Positions 41,375 to 55,800 are shown, counted from the stretch's first letter. The stretch: 64,000 nucleotides of DNA from Owenia fusiformis (GCA_903813345.2 CAIIXF020000002.1:14824467-14888466); one strand, 5' to 3'. A program made the numbers and translations. Notes: generated from the letters alone by a model not told the origin.

Positions 41375-44300
41375 ACGCTATCATCAAGCCCTGTTTGTTT
41401 TATTGCTTTTTACGCTATCCCGTGTGGACTGTTGCTATAAATTAGCTCAAATGTAATAAACATACCTTCATTGAACTGAGTATGTAGTCTTAGTTCATAT
41501 GACCATCTACATCGGCTTTTATTTAGTCTTTTCTAAGACCAATTTAGAAAAGATCCTTCGGTAAAAACTGCCATTTTGTTTTTCGCTAAAGCAAGATAAA
41601 GATTAACCTCAACAGATGTTTTTATTATAAATGGCAGACCAAATGATTTTAAGTTTAGACGAAAGCATGCGGTATAATATCTCACAAAGGATAGTTTTCG
41701 TTTACATTCTATTTGATGAAATATTTTCATTACAATTTTTAGAATAACATTTAAAAAAATCTTACTCCAGAATCAACGTTATCACTAGTGCACGTTGGTC
41801 CACATGCCATGTCTTCTAGCCAAGTAATTTGGCTAGAGACTTGAGAAAGTTGAAACAATAGCTGAATTCAAATAATCGAACATCTAGGCTGAGATTCAAT
41901 CATTGAATCAGATCGACGACTACATGGCCGAACTAGGTCTTCGTACATCTTCATCTTCATTGAATCACATTAGGCTAATGATTTAAGTTATATTAATGAC
42001 TGCTTACATTCCAATGTACATTTAATTACGTAATATATTATAACGCTAAAAACACTCGATCAGATCAAGTCGTAGACGGGTAGTTTGCTTTGTTTATGCA
42101 GGTCAACCTGATAACGTTTTGATTGGCCAATCAGCCTGAAGTCACACATCGTGTCCATGCGATCTTGTCAATCAATAAGGTTTCGCGATACCCCTGACAG
42201 TGTAGGTATTATGGAAATCTCGAAACCGCTGAATAACTTAGCATTATATCAGCGGAGATGTATTTGATTGTACAAGGTAATAATTCAAGATCAGATAAGT
42301 AAAAAATACTGACTTGGGCAAGGCTACTAAAATATGCACCCACCATCTTTTAAACCAGTGTTACGAAAAACAGTTCAACACCATTACTCCCAATCTTCAT
42401 GATTTATTCATATATTTAGAAATACCTCTTCATTTCGAAACCCATCCTTTCTTCTACAAATTTCCAAAAGTCCAAAATTCTTAGCTCACTGAATTTTCTC
42501 ACTGATTTTATAAATTTTTATAAGATGGTGAGTTTTTCTTCTTATTTTTATGAAGAATAGCAGACTAGCACAGCATGTCATATCATGTTCATCTCTTTAA
42601 GGAAGATTATCAATTAAAAAGTATCATAGTTATTTATACTACCCAAACTCCAATTCGTCTCATTTATGTATTATTTATTTATACTTATTGATTTTAATTT
42701 TATATATAAAGACTTAAAATGATAAAATCTACGAACTAGAATTGAAACATCACAATGTTAATTGGGAAGATTTTTTTATTTTATTTTTTTCTTTCCTGAG
42801 AATAATGTCTTCACTGTCTTGTTTGGTGGGATTTCACAATGTAACCTAGGGTATCGAAGGAACTATCACATACTGGTACCTAGAGACATGTTTGAATATC
42901 ATAGAAATGTTTATGGTAAAAGTACTTTACAGAATTAATGCTCAAACTGTAGCTAAAATATAGAGACCAATGGAATCATAGAATCATTAGAATACTCTTT
43001 AGATTGAATTAAATGAGTTCTTTTTATTATTAACATGAAGCAGTGGCGTAGCCAGGATTTGGCAGGAGGGTGTTCGAAAATTTGGAGCCACTAAACGGGG
43101 AATTTGGTGAACATTTTTCCAAATTTGCTTAAACCCTGCCAGATTTGTTTTAAATTTGCATTGACTCAACATGGGGACATACACCATTGACTAGTCTAGC
43201 TACAAGCCATCCCCCCATAAACACCTCCCCACACGGTGTGAAAAGGTGTTTAGTCTAGTAGTGGGGGTCACAGAGTCTTGGAGCTAGACTAACCATTGAC
43301 TTGGTGTGAGGATGCCATCAGGTACGTTACGATGTAAAATCAATGCACCCTTGTTGAAATCCTCATCTTCTACGAAGAACTCAAGTTGATCGAAGCTCAA
43401 CAAGTAGATTCGTGTTGGATAGTATTGCTACAATCCATTTTCGACAGTTAGAATAGGGGTTCTTAAACAGGACATTAAAGCTAAACTAAGGCCTTTTTGA
43501 AGTTTTTGTTGATTAGTACTAGTGAAATTTCCCAATTTTTGACCAATTACCTTCATTTGGAACATTAAAAGGCAAAAATCTAGAACCTTTTTCAGCAAAG
43601 GCTTATTTAAATCCCTTTAGATTTTACGTTTCAACCACTTTCTGGATAGGTCAGAAAAATACATCCCAAAATAAATGATAAGCTCAAGAACTTAACAGAA
43701 CACAAACTTACAGAAATTATCAGACATAGACCCCCACCTTAATTTAGGCATAAGGTTGCATAATATAAAACTGATGGCATATACTATTGTACTTGTACAT
43801 GATAACTACCAAAGTCGTATTGCATATTGCTCAGATGAGGAAAACTAATGTTTATAATGTTAAGATATCATGCCAAAGTCTAGACTATATGCCAACCTCA
43901 ATACTGTATGAATTCATTAAATTTCATTTAATATACATGTATGTACTACATATAAAATATGCAGTGTCCTATATACTAGTGTAATACTATATGCTAGTTT
44001 AAGAATCAAGAATATGAAGAAATGTTGCATGTTGCAAAATAATGCATCTCTTCGGTAACAAATAGTGTTCTGTTACTGTTGCTATAGCAATGGATTAAGA
44101 TTTTTTCTTGATTTTTTTCATACATGTCAAGCATCATACTAAAACTAATTCCTGAAAATTTCAAGTTAATATATTTATTAGTATCTGAGATATGGGGGTG
44201 TCTTATTGTACCCCCTGTATATTTTATCAGGGGGGTAAAAGAAATGCTCTGTAGAGAGTTGCCCAAGGGTGCCGCTCCGACATCTGGTGGTTTTGAGGTC

Positions 44301-44400
44301 CCAATCCTATATTCATGTTGATAAGTTGTAATCCGAAGAAAACGATTGAATGTCAAAATACCCTATATTTCTGCCAAACTATAAGGCTTGTTTGGCCTAC
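41375..44400. other. Intergenic, no gene seen
   Basis: Mostly AT-rich unique sequence. GATTGGCCAATCAG at about 42120 is a double CCAAT box but has no gene next to it. GGCGTAGCCAGGATTTGGC at about 43045 is an isolated half of the hAT-like MITE terminus. Confidence 0.5.
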
Positions 44401-44413
44401 AGTTATCTTATAC

Positions 44414-44535
44414 TTAGAGGTTATGTCACTATGACGTGAAATATGCCTGAGTTCTCCCAATATAGGCCGACCTTGGGAGGCTCTATATTTGGGCAAGAAC
44501 GAAGGCATATTTCACGTCATAGTGACATAACTGAT
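44414..44535. repeat. Foldback hairpin, relative of 25789-25905
   Basis: GTTATGTCACTATGACGTGA...AATATGCC pairs with GGCATATTTCACGTCATAGT...GACATAAC. A further inverted pair (TGATGTATTACATGCC / AGGTATGTAATACAT) extends to about 44730. Confidence 0.8.
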
Positions 44536-45011
44536 GTATTACATGCCTTTGTTCCCATGGTTACTTTGTATCAATGACGTGACGTCATGATATTATCATG
44601 GTTATTAAAGAAATCTAATATCAAAACGAGGTAAGCGGGCTATATCGGGGTAATCAGGCAATATCGGTGGATATAGCTCGCTAACTTTCCCATTGACTTC
44701 CATACAAATGCTTCGCTAGGTATGTAATACATGAATATATTACACTTTTACTACAAATATTTAATTTTCTATAACATTTTTTGATACTTTGCTCGAAATG
44801 TGAGAAAAATTACTATTATGATGTCACAAAGGATATGTAAATGAGATAAATTTGCATAGATTGCACTGTAACTGAAATAACGAGCTTTCATTTGATTCCA
44901 ATATTACTCAAAATGGATAATAAATAGGAAAGTTATGAGACAAACATTTTCGTTCATGATCAAGATATTGCCAATACCTAGCGTATTATTTTTATTTGTT
45001 TTTATTAGTCC

Positions 45012-45025
45012 GTTTCCATAGCAAC
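45012..45025. promoter_or_regulatory. X-box-like site, unit 1
   Basis: GTTTCCATAGCAAC, one mismatch from a symmetric RFX X-box. The same unit has TGATGTCA (CRE-like, about 44819-44826) and ATTTGCAT (44850-44857). Confidence 0.55.
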
Positions 45026-45602
45026 GGGACCAATTACAGAATGTCTCATTATGCGGAAGATTGAGTAAAGATGCTTAGCTTTCTAAAGATACCAAGAGAC
45101 CCAGTAGGTCTGGGGTTAACCTGTTCATATCAGCGTCTTCCATCTTAGCACCCATAATTTATATGAGACTGGTTTATATTTTGTAAAATACCATAAGTAG
45201 GTCTATTTTTGCTTTATTTTTTCCAGTTATGTACTAATTAAAAAGATGTAGGCTATATCTCCCAGACGGATTGAAATATGATCTATATATCTCAATAAAG
45301 CCTGTCTAGGCTACATTTGTGTTCAATGAAGATATTCAATTTTACTACAATTATATAATTTAAAGGGGTTATTTATTCCATGTATTTTAATAATTTGCTA
45401 AAAAGTATTAGGAAAAATTGCAATTATGACGTCACAAAATATATTCAAATGAGCTAATTTGCATAATTTATAATTTTTCTGAAAGGGCATTGCCATGGTT
45501 TCATTTGGTACCAAGATTATTTAAAATGGATGAGAAATGGAGAAGTTATAAAATAAAACATGATATTTATACTATTAATAGCAGGTATTTTAATCGGCGT
45601 CC

Positions 45603-45616
45603 GTTTCCATGGCAAC
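45603..45616. promoter_or_regulatory. RFX X-box, unit 2
   Basis: GTTTCCATGGCAAC matches the RFX X-box. The unit also carries TGACGTCA (45427-45434, a full CRE) and ATTTGCAT (45457-45464, octamer). Confidence 0.6.
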
Positions 45617-46192
45617 GGCGCCATTTTCAGAACTTCTCATTATGTGGAAAATATAGTAGAGGCTTAGCTTTCTAAAGATACCCAGTAGGGTCTGAGGTTT
45701 ACCTGCTAATATCAGTGTTTACCGTCTCAACCCCCATGATTTACGTAAGGCTAGTTCATATTTTGTAAAATACAAGTTGTACCATAAAATAGGTCTACTT
45801 TTGCTGTTATTTTTCCAGTTATGTACTGATTAAAAGGACGTAGGCTATATCGCTTAAACTGATTGAGATATGTTATATATATCAAAATAAAGCCTGTTTC
45901 TCCTACATTTGTATTTTATGAATATATACAACTTTACTACACTTATTTAATTCAAAGGGGTATTTATAACATGTATTTTAATAACTTGCTCAAAAAATCA
46001 CAATTATGACGTCACAGAAGATATGCAAATGAGCTGATTTGCATAAATTATACTTTATCTGAAAGGGGACTCAACATGCCTTCATTTGGTACCAAGATTA
46101 TTTAAAACCGATAAGAAATGTAATAGTTATATAACAAAACATGTTATTGGTGATTCGAATACTGTTAATAGCAGGTATTTTATTCAGCGTCC

Positions 46193-46206
46193 GTTTCCAT
46201 GGCAAC
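46193..46206. promoter_or_regulatory. RFX X-box, unit 3, about 230 bp 5' of exon 1
   Basis: GTTTCCATGGCAAC. The unit also carries TGACGTCA (46007-46014), ATGCAAAT (46023-46030) and ATTTGCAT (46037-46044). Function is inferred from motif identity and position only. Confidence 0.6.
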
Positions 46207-46422
46207 GGGACCATTTTCAGAACTTCTTATTATGAAGAAGATGATGTGGTGATTCACAGCTTTCCAAAAATACCAAGAAACCTAACAGGGTCAGTCGATC
46301 CTTTTTTATTTTATTTTTTGCAAATCCCTACTCGTCTATAAGTGTCTCACCCTGTACCTAGAACTAGCATTTCTGAAACTTGTTTTGACTATTATCGAAT
46401 ATCCATTATTTGATACTTTCAG

Positions 46423-46885
46423 GTAGCCAAGCACACAACAGACTAAATAAAGATGGCAGTCCACCAAAGTCACATGCTCACAAAATCATTACAAGATGCC
46501 ATACTCAGACTCTGCACACAGCATCTCAACTTTAAAAGCACATTGGAGATTGATGGTATCATATGTATAAGCCCTGGAGAAAGCACAAGTGACATAGTCA
46601 TAAAAATGCATAGAACAGTGCTTAAACCAAATGACAGTAATATATCAACATTGCATGCTCCAATTGTGTCTCAAAATACATCAAACACATGTGGTAAGCC
46701 ATGCATGACATTGACAAATCAGGAGAGTGAGGTATCATCCATAACGCATGGTAGTATAGGATCTCAAAAACACAACACTGACAATTCAACTACTGCTCCT
46801 GTTGAGGCTTACCAACCAGAGATCAGATCAGATGACACAACATTGTATTATGAGTCTTCAGATGCAATAGAAGACCACATTCAAA
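46423..46885 (+). CDS. Zinc-finger gene exon 1 (start codon exon)
   Basis: The acceptor TTTCAG at 46417-46422 is followed by 30 bases of 5' UTR, an in-frame TAA (46444-46446), then AAGATGG at the start codon (46453). Encodes 144 residues plus one base. The first 60 (LTKSLQDAILRLCTQHL, then LEIDGIICISPGE and IVIKMH) alternate hydrophobic and polar residues like a small alpha/beta domain; the remainder is Ser/Thr-rich. Donor CAAA|GTGAGT. Confidence 0.85.
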
Positions 46886-49800
46886 GTGAGTAGCTACAGA
46901 ATATTGAGATTTTTCATAATTCAGTCCTAGCATGATGTGGTGTATCTTGGTGTTGCACACAGCTTAACGATTTGAAAATCCGAAACTGCAAATCTGGTTT
47001 ACAAAGAGCATGTTAAATTAGGGAGATTATAGTGAATTAGTACTTTTTCTTACATCTAACAGTATTTCATCTTTTTCAATTTGTGACATCATTACAGGAA
47101 AGCAGATGAAATCCCATAGTACCTCCTCTAAACATAGACGTTCTATTAACCCTGATGTGTCTGAACCTATGGAGAAATTCATCAAGCTAGAGGTGGATGA
47201 TGCTGATGAGGATGGAAATGATATTGTTGATGAGGAAGCTGGTGCATTCAGGGAAGGACATGATCCTAGCACAATATCATGCAGGGGACAAGAGAACACT
47301 GGAGGTTTGTTGTTTTGTTCTTTAACCATTTGTAAAACACATTGTCTCACTGAACTCCTCTTCTGTTCACAAGGGTTTCACTTGTGTTTTAAAGAAGAAT
47401 ACATGTATGTAACTTGGCATATATTTAGATTTTGAGCTGTTGACCAATTTTGGCTCTTTTGTGGTTTTCATCAAATAAACTCTATCGGAACTAACTAGTT
47501 TATCTTATATTTCCGTACAATTTGTCATGATGGAGAATCTATTTGTTTCAGGAACTTTTAAATACAAATTACTTTGGAAAACTGACGCGTGATGCTAATA
47601 ATTTTGGTATTCATGTACTAGGATTTTTTGCTGCTGGTTTTCTCTCCAATTTTATATCGTGTTAAACAGACTTCATACATAAAACTTGCAGGTGGGTTTA
47701 AATTCTTTCATTTCTCAGTGTTGTCATTTTGCATGCTCTCTTAAGGATGGGGGTCAGTTCTTTATAATGTGACAGTGACATCTCAGACCCAGAGCCAAAC
47801 TGTATACACTGTGAAATTTGTTTTGGCAGTTTAATTGAAATCATTATTTTCATTGACGCAATTTCTCAATTAAGATACAATGCTTTCCCCAAGATTTTTT
47901 TTTGTGGATGTCTAATTTTGCTATTTTTTAAATGCAACATTTAAGAATTTTGTTACTAATTGTGCCACCTTTTAGGTTTTTTATTTTATTTGTACAACAT
48001 TTTAAGATTTTCTTGATTTGTGAAATATATGGAGGTGCTGCATCTCAGAGAAGAAATATGCTCATTGTTTCAACTGGTTTTGTAATCAATTTGGATGAAT
48101 TATGTTTTGGTTCATTTCAATTAATTCAACTGTTTGGCTCGCACTTCAAACATTTTGTTTGTCTTTGAATTCAGGGTTTTAGTCATGTTTCCAAGTCCGA
48201 TAATAAAGACAATCTCTTTATATTGATTGTTTCCACATTTTAACATCATGATATAATGATTTTTTATTTGTCCAATGTTTTTTCTCATTTCTTTTTGGGA
48301 ATGCAACAATTATGTATTAACCATGAGGTTTGACAGATTGGAGGCAGGCTTCATCATACTGGCCCTTGTTCTTTTGGGAATGCAACAATTATGTATTAAC
48401 CATGGGGTTTGACAGATTGGAGGCAGGCTTCATCATACTGACCCTTGTTCTTTTGGGAATGCAACAATTATGTATTAACCATGGGGTTTGACAGATTGGA
48501 GGCAGGCTTCATCATACTGACCCTTGTTCTTTTTGCGAATTCAACAAATATGTATTAACCATGGGGTTTGACAGATTGGAGGCAGGCTTCATCATACTGA
48601 CCCTTGTTCTTTTGGGAATGCAACAATTATGTATTAACCATGGGGTTTGACAGATTGGAGGCAGGATCATCATACTGACCCTTGTTCTTTTGGGAATGCA
48701 ACAATTATGTATTAACCATGGGGTTTGACAGATTGGAGGCAGGATCATCATACTGACCCTTGTTCTTTTGGGAATGCAACAAATATGTATTAACCATGGG
48801 GTTTGACAGATTGGAGGCAGGCTTCATCATACTGACCCTTGTTCTTTTGGGAATGCAACAATTATGTATTAACCATGGGGTTTGACAGATTGGAGGCAGG
48901 CTTCATCATACTGACCCTTGTTCTTTTGGGAATGCAACAATTATGTATTAACCATGGGGTTTGACAGATTGGAGGCAGGCTTCATCATACTGACCCTTGT
49001 TCTTTTGGGAATGCAACAATTATGTATTAACCATGGGGTTTGACAGATTGGAGGCAGGATCATCATACTGACCCTTGTTCTTTTGGGAATGCAACAATTA
49101 TGTATTAACCATGGGGTTTGACAGATTGGAGGCAGGCTTCATCATACTGGCCCTTGTTCTTTTGGGAATGCAACAATTATGTATTAACCATGGGGTTTGA
49201 CAGATTGGAGGCAGGCTTCATCATACTGACCCTTGTTCTTTTGGGAATGCAACAATTATGTATTAACCATGGGGTTTGACAGATTGGAGGCAGGCTTCAT
49301 CATACTGACCCTTGTTCTTTTGGGAATGCAACAATTATGTATTAACCATGGGGTTTGACAGATTGGAGGCAGGATCATCATACTGACCCTTGTTCTTTTG
49401 GGAATGCAACAATTATGTATTAACCATGGGGTTTGACAGATTGGAGGCAGGCTTCATCATACTGACCCTTGTTCTTTTGGGAATGCAACAAATATGTATT
49501 AACCATGGGGTTTGACAGATTGGAGGCAGGCTTCATCATACTGACCCTTGTTCTTTTGGGAATGCAACAATTATGTATTAACCATGGGGTTTGACAGATT
49601 GGAGGCAGGCTTCATCATACTGACCCTTGTTCTTTTGGGAATGCAACAATTATGTATTAACCATGGGGTTTGACAGATTGGAGGCAGGCTTCATCATACT
49701 GACCCTTGTTCTTTTGGGAATGCAACAATTATGTATTAACCATGGGGTTTGACAGATTGGAGGCAGGCTTCATCATACTGACCCTTGTTCTTTTGGGAAT

Positions 49801-52800
49801 GCAACAAATATGTTAACCATGGGGTTTGACAGATTGGAGGCAGGCTTCATCATACTGACCCTTGTTCTTTTGGGAATGCAACAAATATGTATTAACCATG
49901 GGGTTTGACAGATTGGAGGCAGGATCATCATACTGACCCTTGTTCTTTTGGGAATGCAACAATTATGTATTAACCATGGGGTTTGACAGATTGGAGGCAG
50001 GCTTCATCATACTGGCCCTTGTTCTTTTGGGAATGCAACAATTATGTATTAACCATGGGGTTTGACAGATTGGAGGCAGGCTTCATCATACTGACCCTTG
50101 TTCTTTTGGGAATGCAACAATTATGTATTAACCATGGGGTTTGACAGATTGGAGGCAGGCTTCATCATACTGGCCCTTGTTCTTTTGGGAATGCAACAAT
50201 TATGTATTAACCATGGGGTTTGACAGATTGGAGGCAGGCTTCATCATACTGACCCTTGTTCTTTTGGGAATGCAACAATTATGTATTAACCATGGGGTTT
50301 GACAGATTGGAGGCAGGCTTCATCATACTGACCCTTGTTCTTTTGGGAATGCAACAAATATGTATTAACCATGGGGTTTGACAGATTGGAGGCAGGCTTC
50401 ATCATACTGACCCTTGTTCTTTTGGGAATGCAACAATTATGTATTAACCATGGGGTTTGACAGATTGGAGGCAGGCTTCATCATACTGACCCTTGTTCTT
50501 TTGGGAATGCAACAATTATGTATTAACCATGGGGTTTGACAGATTGGAGGCAGGCTTCATCATACTGACCCTTGTTCTTTTGGGAATGCAACAATTATGT
50601 ATTAACCATGGGGTTTGACAGATTGGAGGCAGGCTTCATCATACTGACCCTTGTTCTTTTGGGAATGCAACAATTATGTATTAACCATGGGGTTTGACAG
50701 ATTGGAGGCAGGCTTCATCATACTGACCCTTGTTCTTTTGGGAATGCAACAATTATGTATTAACCATGAGGTTTGACAGATTGGAGGCAGGCTTCATCAT
50801 ACTGGCCCTTGTTCTTTTGGGAATGCAACAATTATGTATTAACCATGGGGTTTGACAGATTGGAGGCAGGCTTCATCATACTGACCCTTGTTCTTTTGGG
50901 AATGCAACAATTATGTATTAACCATGGGGTTTGACAGATTGGAGGCAGGCTTCATCATACTGGCCCTTGTTCTTTTGGGAATGCAACAATTATGTATTAA
51001 CCATGGGGTTTGACAGATTGGAGGCAGGCTTCATCATACTGACCCTTGTTCTTTTGGGAATGCAACAATTATGTATTAACCATGGGGTTTGACAGATTGG
51101 AGGCAGGCTTCATCATACTGACCCTTGTTCTTTTGGGAATGCAACAAATATGTATTAACCATGGGGTTTGACAGATTGGAGGCAGGCTTCATCATACTGA
51201 CCCTTGTTCTTTTGGGAATGCAACAAATATGTATTAACCATGGGGTTTGACAGATTGGAGGCAGGCTTCATCATACTGACCCTTGTTCTTTTGGGAATGC
51301 AACAAATATGTATTAACCATGGGGTTTGACAGATTGGAGGCAGGCTTCATCATACTGGCCCTTGTTCTTTTGGGAATGCAACAATTATGTATTAACCATG
51401 GGGTTTGACAGATTGGAGGCAGGCTTCATCATACTGACCCTTGTTCTTTTGGGAATGCAACAATTATGTATTAACCATGGGGTTTGACAGATTGGAGGCA
51501 GGCTTCATCATACTGGCCCTTGTTCTTTTGGGAATGCAACAATTATGTATTAACCATGGGGTTTGACAGATTGGAGGCAGGCTTCATCATACTGACCCTT
51601 GTTCTTTTGGGAATGCAACAATTATGTATTAACCATGGGGTTTGACAGATTGGAGGCAGGCTTCATCATACTGACCCTTGTTCTTTTGGGAATGCAACAA
51701 ATATGTATTAACCATGGGGTTTGACAGATTGGAGGCAGGCTTCATCATACTGACCCTTGTTCTTTTGGGAATGCAACAAATATGTATTAACCATGGGGTT
51801 TGACAGATTGGAGGCAGGATCATCATACTGACCCTTGTTCTTTTGGGAATGCAACAAATATGTATTAACCATGGGGTTTGACAGATTGGAGGCAGGCTTC
51901 ATCATACTGACCCTTGTTCTTTTGGGAATGCAACAATTATGTATTAACCATGGGGTTTGACAGATTGGAGGCAGGCTTCATCATACTGACCCTTGTTCTT
52001 TTGGGAATGCAACAAATATGTATTAACCATGGGGTTTGACAGATTGGAGGCAGGCTTCATCATACTGACCCTTGTTCTTTTGGGAATGCAACAAATATGT
52101 ATTAACCATGGGGTTTGACAGATTGGAGGCAGGCTTCATCATACTGACCCTTGTTCTTTTGGGAATGCAACAATTATGTATTAACCATGGGGTTTGACAG
52201 ATTGGAGGCAGGCTTCATCATACTGACCCTTGTTCTTTTGGGAATGCAACAAATATGTATTAACCATGGGGTTTGACAGATTGGAGGCAGGCTTCATCAT
52301 ACTGACCCTTGTTCTTTTGGGAATGCAACAAATATGTATTAACCATGGGGTTTGACAGATTGGAGGCAGGCTTCATCATACTGACCCTTGTTCTTTTGGG
52401 AATGCAACAAATATGTATTAACCATGGGGTTTGACAGATTGGAGGCAGGCTTCATCATACTGACCCTTGTTCTTTTGGGAATGCAACAATTATGTATTAA
52501 CCATGGGGTTTGACAGATTGGAGGCAGGCTTCATCATACTGACCCTTGTTCTTTTGGGAATGCAACAAATATGTATTAACCATGGGGTTTGACAGATTGG
52601 AGGCAGGCTTCATCATACTGACCCTTGTTCTTTTTGGGAATGCAACAATTATGTATTAACCATGGGGTTTGACAGATTGGAGGCAGGCTTCATCATACTG
52701 ACCCTTGTTCTTTTGGGAATGCAACAAATATGTATTAACCATGGGGTTTGACAGATTGGAGGCAGGCTTCATCATACTGACCCTTGTTCTTTTGGGAATG

Positions 52801-55800
52801 CAACAAATATGTTAACCATGGGGTTTGACAGATTGGAGGCAGGCTTCATCATACTGACCCTTGTTCTTTTTGCAAATTCAACAATTATGTATCAACCATG
52901 GGCTGTATAAACACATGAATTATATTTATGAAATATTGTGTGAATGTACCTTTATTGGTATTATTTCATATTAAGCTAATTAAAGGTCAAAGATTTATCA
53001 ATCCATTACATAGTCAGACAGATAGGTAGGCTATATGTGTAAAGAACATGTAAATATAAATCTGATATTTAACAAGTGAGAAAATCAGCAGTGATAACCT
53101 ACTAAAACTAACAATTGTGTCCAACTGTCAATGTTTGATTTAAGGTTATTAACCTCATGAATCCCAGGTTCTAAAAACCAGAGAATATTTCATTTATGCC
53201 AGCTTTTGACATTTTACTAGAGATCATTTCTAGACATTTTAAATCAATTTTTGTGTAAATTGGATGTTATTCAAATAAGAGCAATTTTAGAAAAAAAATT
53301 GTGACGGATTATCTCTTCACTCTGGGTTTCACGGTCATTTCTGAGGTGACGAGAAATATCTTTACTCTGGGTAGTCAAGAGGTTAATTAAATTATATAGA
53401 TGTATACAAGTTATTCAAAGATTCAAGTTATATTCAGTTATTGAAAATGTGCTGGAGAAAGTTTGTATGTCACAATTTGCTAGCTTCAAGTAAAATACAT
53501 CCTTTCGAGGAAACAATATTTTTAGTATTTTCTATGAATGTACATTATGATACATGTGATATTGTAACACCATGGTGTTATACAAGTTCTGTATCACACA
53601 TGAAAATACAGGACATATTTACTTCACATGGGTTAGTTTAGATCACTTGTAATTTCACCTTCATGTCAACTCATATAGAGATGTCAACTCAGTTATTTTG
53701 CAATCCAATGAATATAGAGATGTCAACTCATATAGAGATGTCAACTCAGTTGTTTTGCAATCCAATGAATATAGAGATGTCAACTCATATAGAGATGTCA
53801 ACTCAGTTGTTTTGCAATCCAATGAATATAGAGATGTCATTTCACCTTACAAGAGAAGTTACAAATAAAAAAGAGTGATTATTAAAGCACTATTTTCTAA
53901 AACTGTGCTTATATTCCAGGTTTCTTAAATACTGGAGCCTCACTGGAACCCATTGGCAATCTCAACAATGCCATACTTCAAGATGACATCTATCAAACAG
54001 AGTTGAAGAACTATCAGCAGAATTTTCCTGTTCTTCTCAAGTTATCAGAAAACAAAACTAGCCCAAAATTAGAGACGCCGAATAAAACATCTTCCTATGG
54101 ACAATCTGGTCTGATGTCATATCAGTGCCATCTTTGTTTGAAAACATCAAAGAATGCGGGTGACTTGAAGAAGCACATGCGTATCCACACTGGGGAAAAG
54201 CCATATGTTTGTAAATTGTGCATTAAATCATTCAACAGGGTGGACTCTCTACGTAGACATGAGAGAGTGGTGCATGGACTAGCTACAGGGCAAAGTAAAA
54301 CTGATATGGGGGACTCTACTAGTATGAAACAGGATGTAGGCCTGCATGAACGTGTTGGTCCCCTGTATGACAATATCAGTGCAATGACTACAAGTTAAAA
54401 CCCAAAATCTGAGAAACCTGAATATGGTCCTGTGGGACAGCGTGGAAATGCAATAGAGAAGGACCAGGACATAATACTTGATGATGGTGCTTATACAAAG
54501 AATTTAAACCACAACTTGAAAAAATGGATTCATCCATGGCTAGAAATGCTGTTTTGTTCTGGCCATACAATGGACTATTCTAATTCAATTTATACGAACA
54601 ATTCCAATGCTATAAATTAATTATCCCATCAAACAAAGATTGGCAGGGATACAGAGAAGTTGTTTACTTCATTCGTGTGTCTGGATAATTTGACATAAAT
54701 ATCAGTTTATGGATTTAGTTCAAATTTTTTAGGCTTATGCCTTATGGCCATAGGACCTCTGCTTCAGAAGCCATTTTTAGTAATTACTGTTATCCCACCG
54801 AACGAAGTTCTAGGGGGATATAGAAAAGCTGTCCGTCCGTCTTTCTGTCCGTCCATCCGTCCATGTGTCCAGGCAATAACTCAAATACTGGTTAGCGGAT
54901 TTTGTTACAATTTTATATGCTGGTGCCTAAAGACAAAGGGGTAAAAATGTAATGTTTGATAACTCAAGTACCAGTTGACGGATTTAGTTCAAATTTTATA
55001 TGCTGATACCTATAGGGACACAGGAGCTCTGGTCGAGAAGGAATTTTCAAGATGGCAGCTAATTTTCAAAATGGCGCCATTCTTCTTAACAGAACGTAAT
55101 CTTTGATGATTCAAAAACCAGTGGATGAATTTGGTTCAAATTTCAAAGGCTCATGCCTAAAGACACGAGAGCTCCACTCAAAAAGACATTTTCAAAATGG
55201 CTTCCAAATTTCAAAATGGCCACTATTAAGACGATTCGAAAAACATGACAAATCAATCTTACTCTATTTTCAATAGTTCGTATGTTGGTACGTGAATTGT
55301 TTTGATTATGATTTAAATCTGTAAATTGCTACCGTTACTTTGGCAGAGAGGTGACGTGTGTTAATTTACATGATGCAACGTGTAAGATTTTGATTATTTA
55401 TCATAATTTAAGTTATCCCAAATCGCGATGAAACGTCCACTGAAGTGTAATCCCCCCCCCATAACCAATGAAAATATGACCATGATGATAGAGGAAGAAA
55501 AGAGCCTTAAAATGCTTTTTATTTGAAGCTTCTAGCTCAATTTTGAAGGAAGTTAATTACATAAAGAATGAGTATCGATATGGCGAACTTTTTGAACACA
55601 CGTTTCTCTTAAACCAGTCATCAAAAATTTCTGAAAATCTTACAAATTGCCAATGTAATGGCCATCTTTTGAATGCTTACAATATAATTTGGAATAGATA
55701 CACATACTTTCATCTATATTGTTTTAAAAAACACATCAAACACTTGTTTTGTTCTTGGTATCATGTTTCCAGAGTGAAATGAAACATCTTTCCGAACCTC

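Larger units (their letters stand above)
44750..46340. repeat. Three diverged tandem units of about 590 bp
   Basis: The units repeat the order: CAATTATGACGTCAC, ATTTGCATAA, GGTACCAAGATTATTTAAAA, GTCCGTTTCCATGGCAACGG, CAGAACTTCTCATTATG. Spacing between the last blocks is 591 and 590 bp. The 3' unit ends about 100 bp before the zinc-finger gene's first exon. Confidence 0.9.

Noticed and set aside
42110-42140. Double CCAAT box as a promoter
   Set aside because: No coding exon or transcript evidence within several kb on either strand.
48512-51905. Repetitive minus-strand frames in the 79-bp satellite
   Set aside because: 79 is not a multiple of three, so frames survive only one to three units; there is no start context or splice support.
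48295-52907. CRISPR-like regular repeats
   Set aside because: Whole units repeat without unique spacers and the DNA is eukaryotic; these are satellites.
53663-53878. In-frame 19-residue repeat ORF next to exon A
   Set aside because: It stops at 53878 before the acceptor and its phase does not join either neighbour; the open frame follows from 57 being divisible by three.
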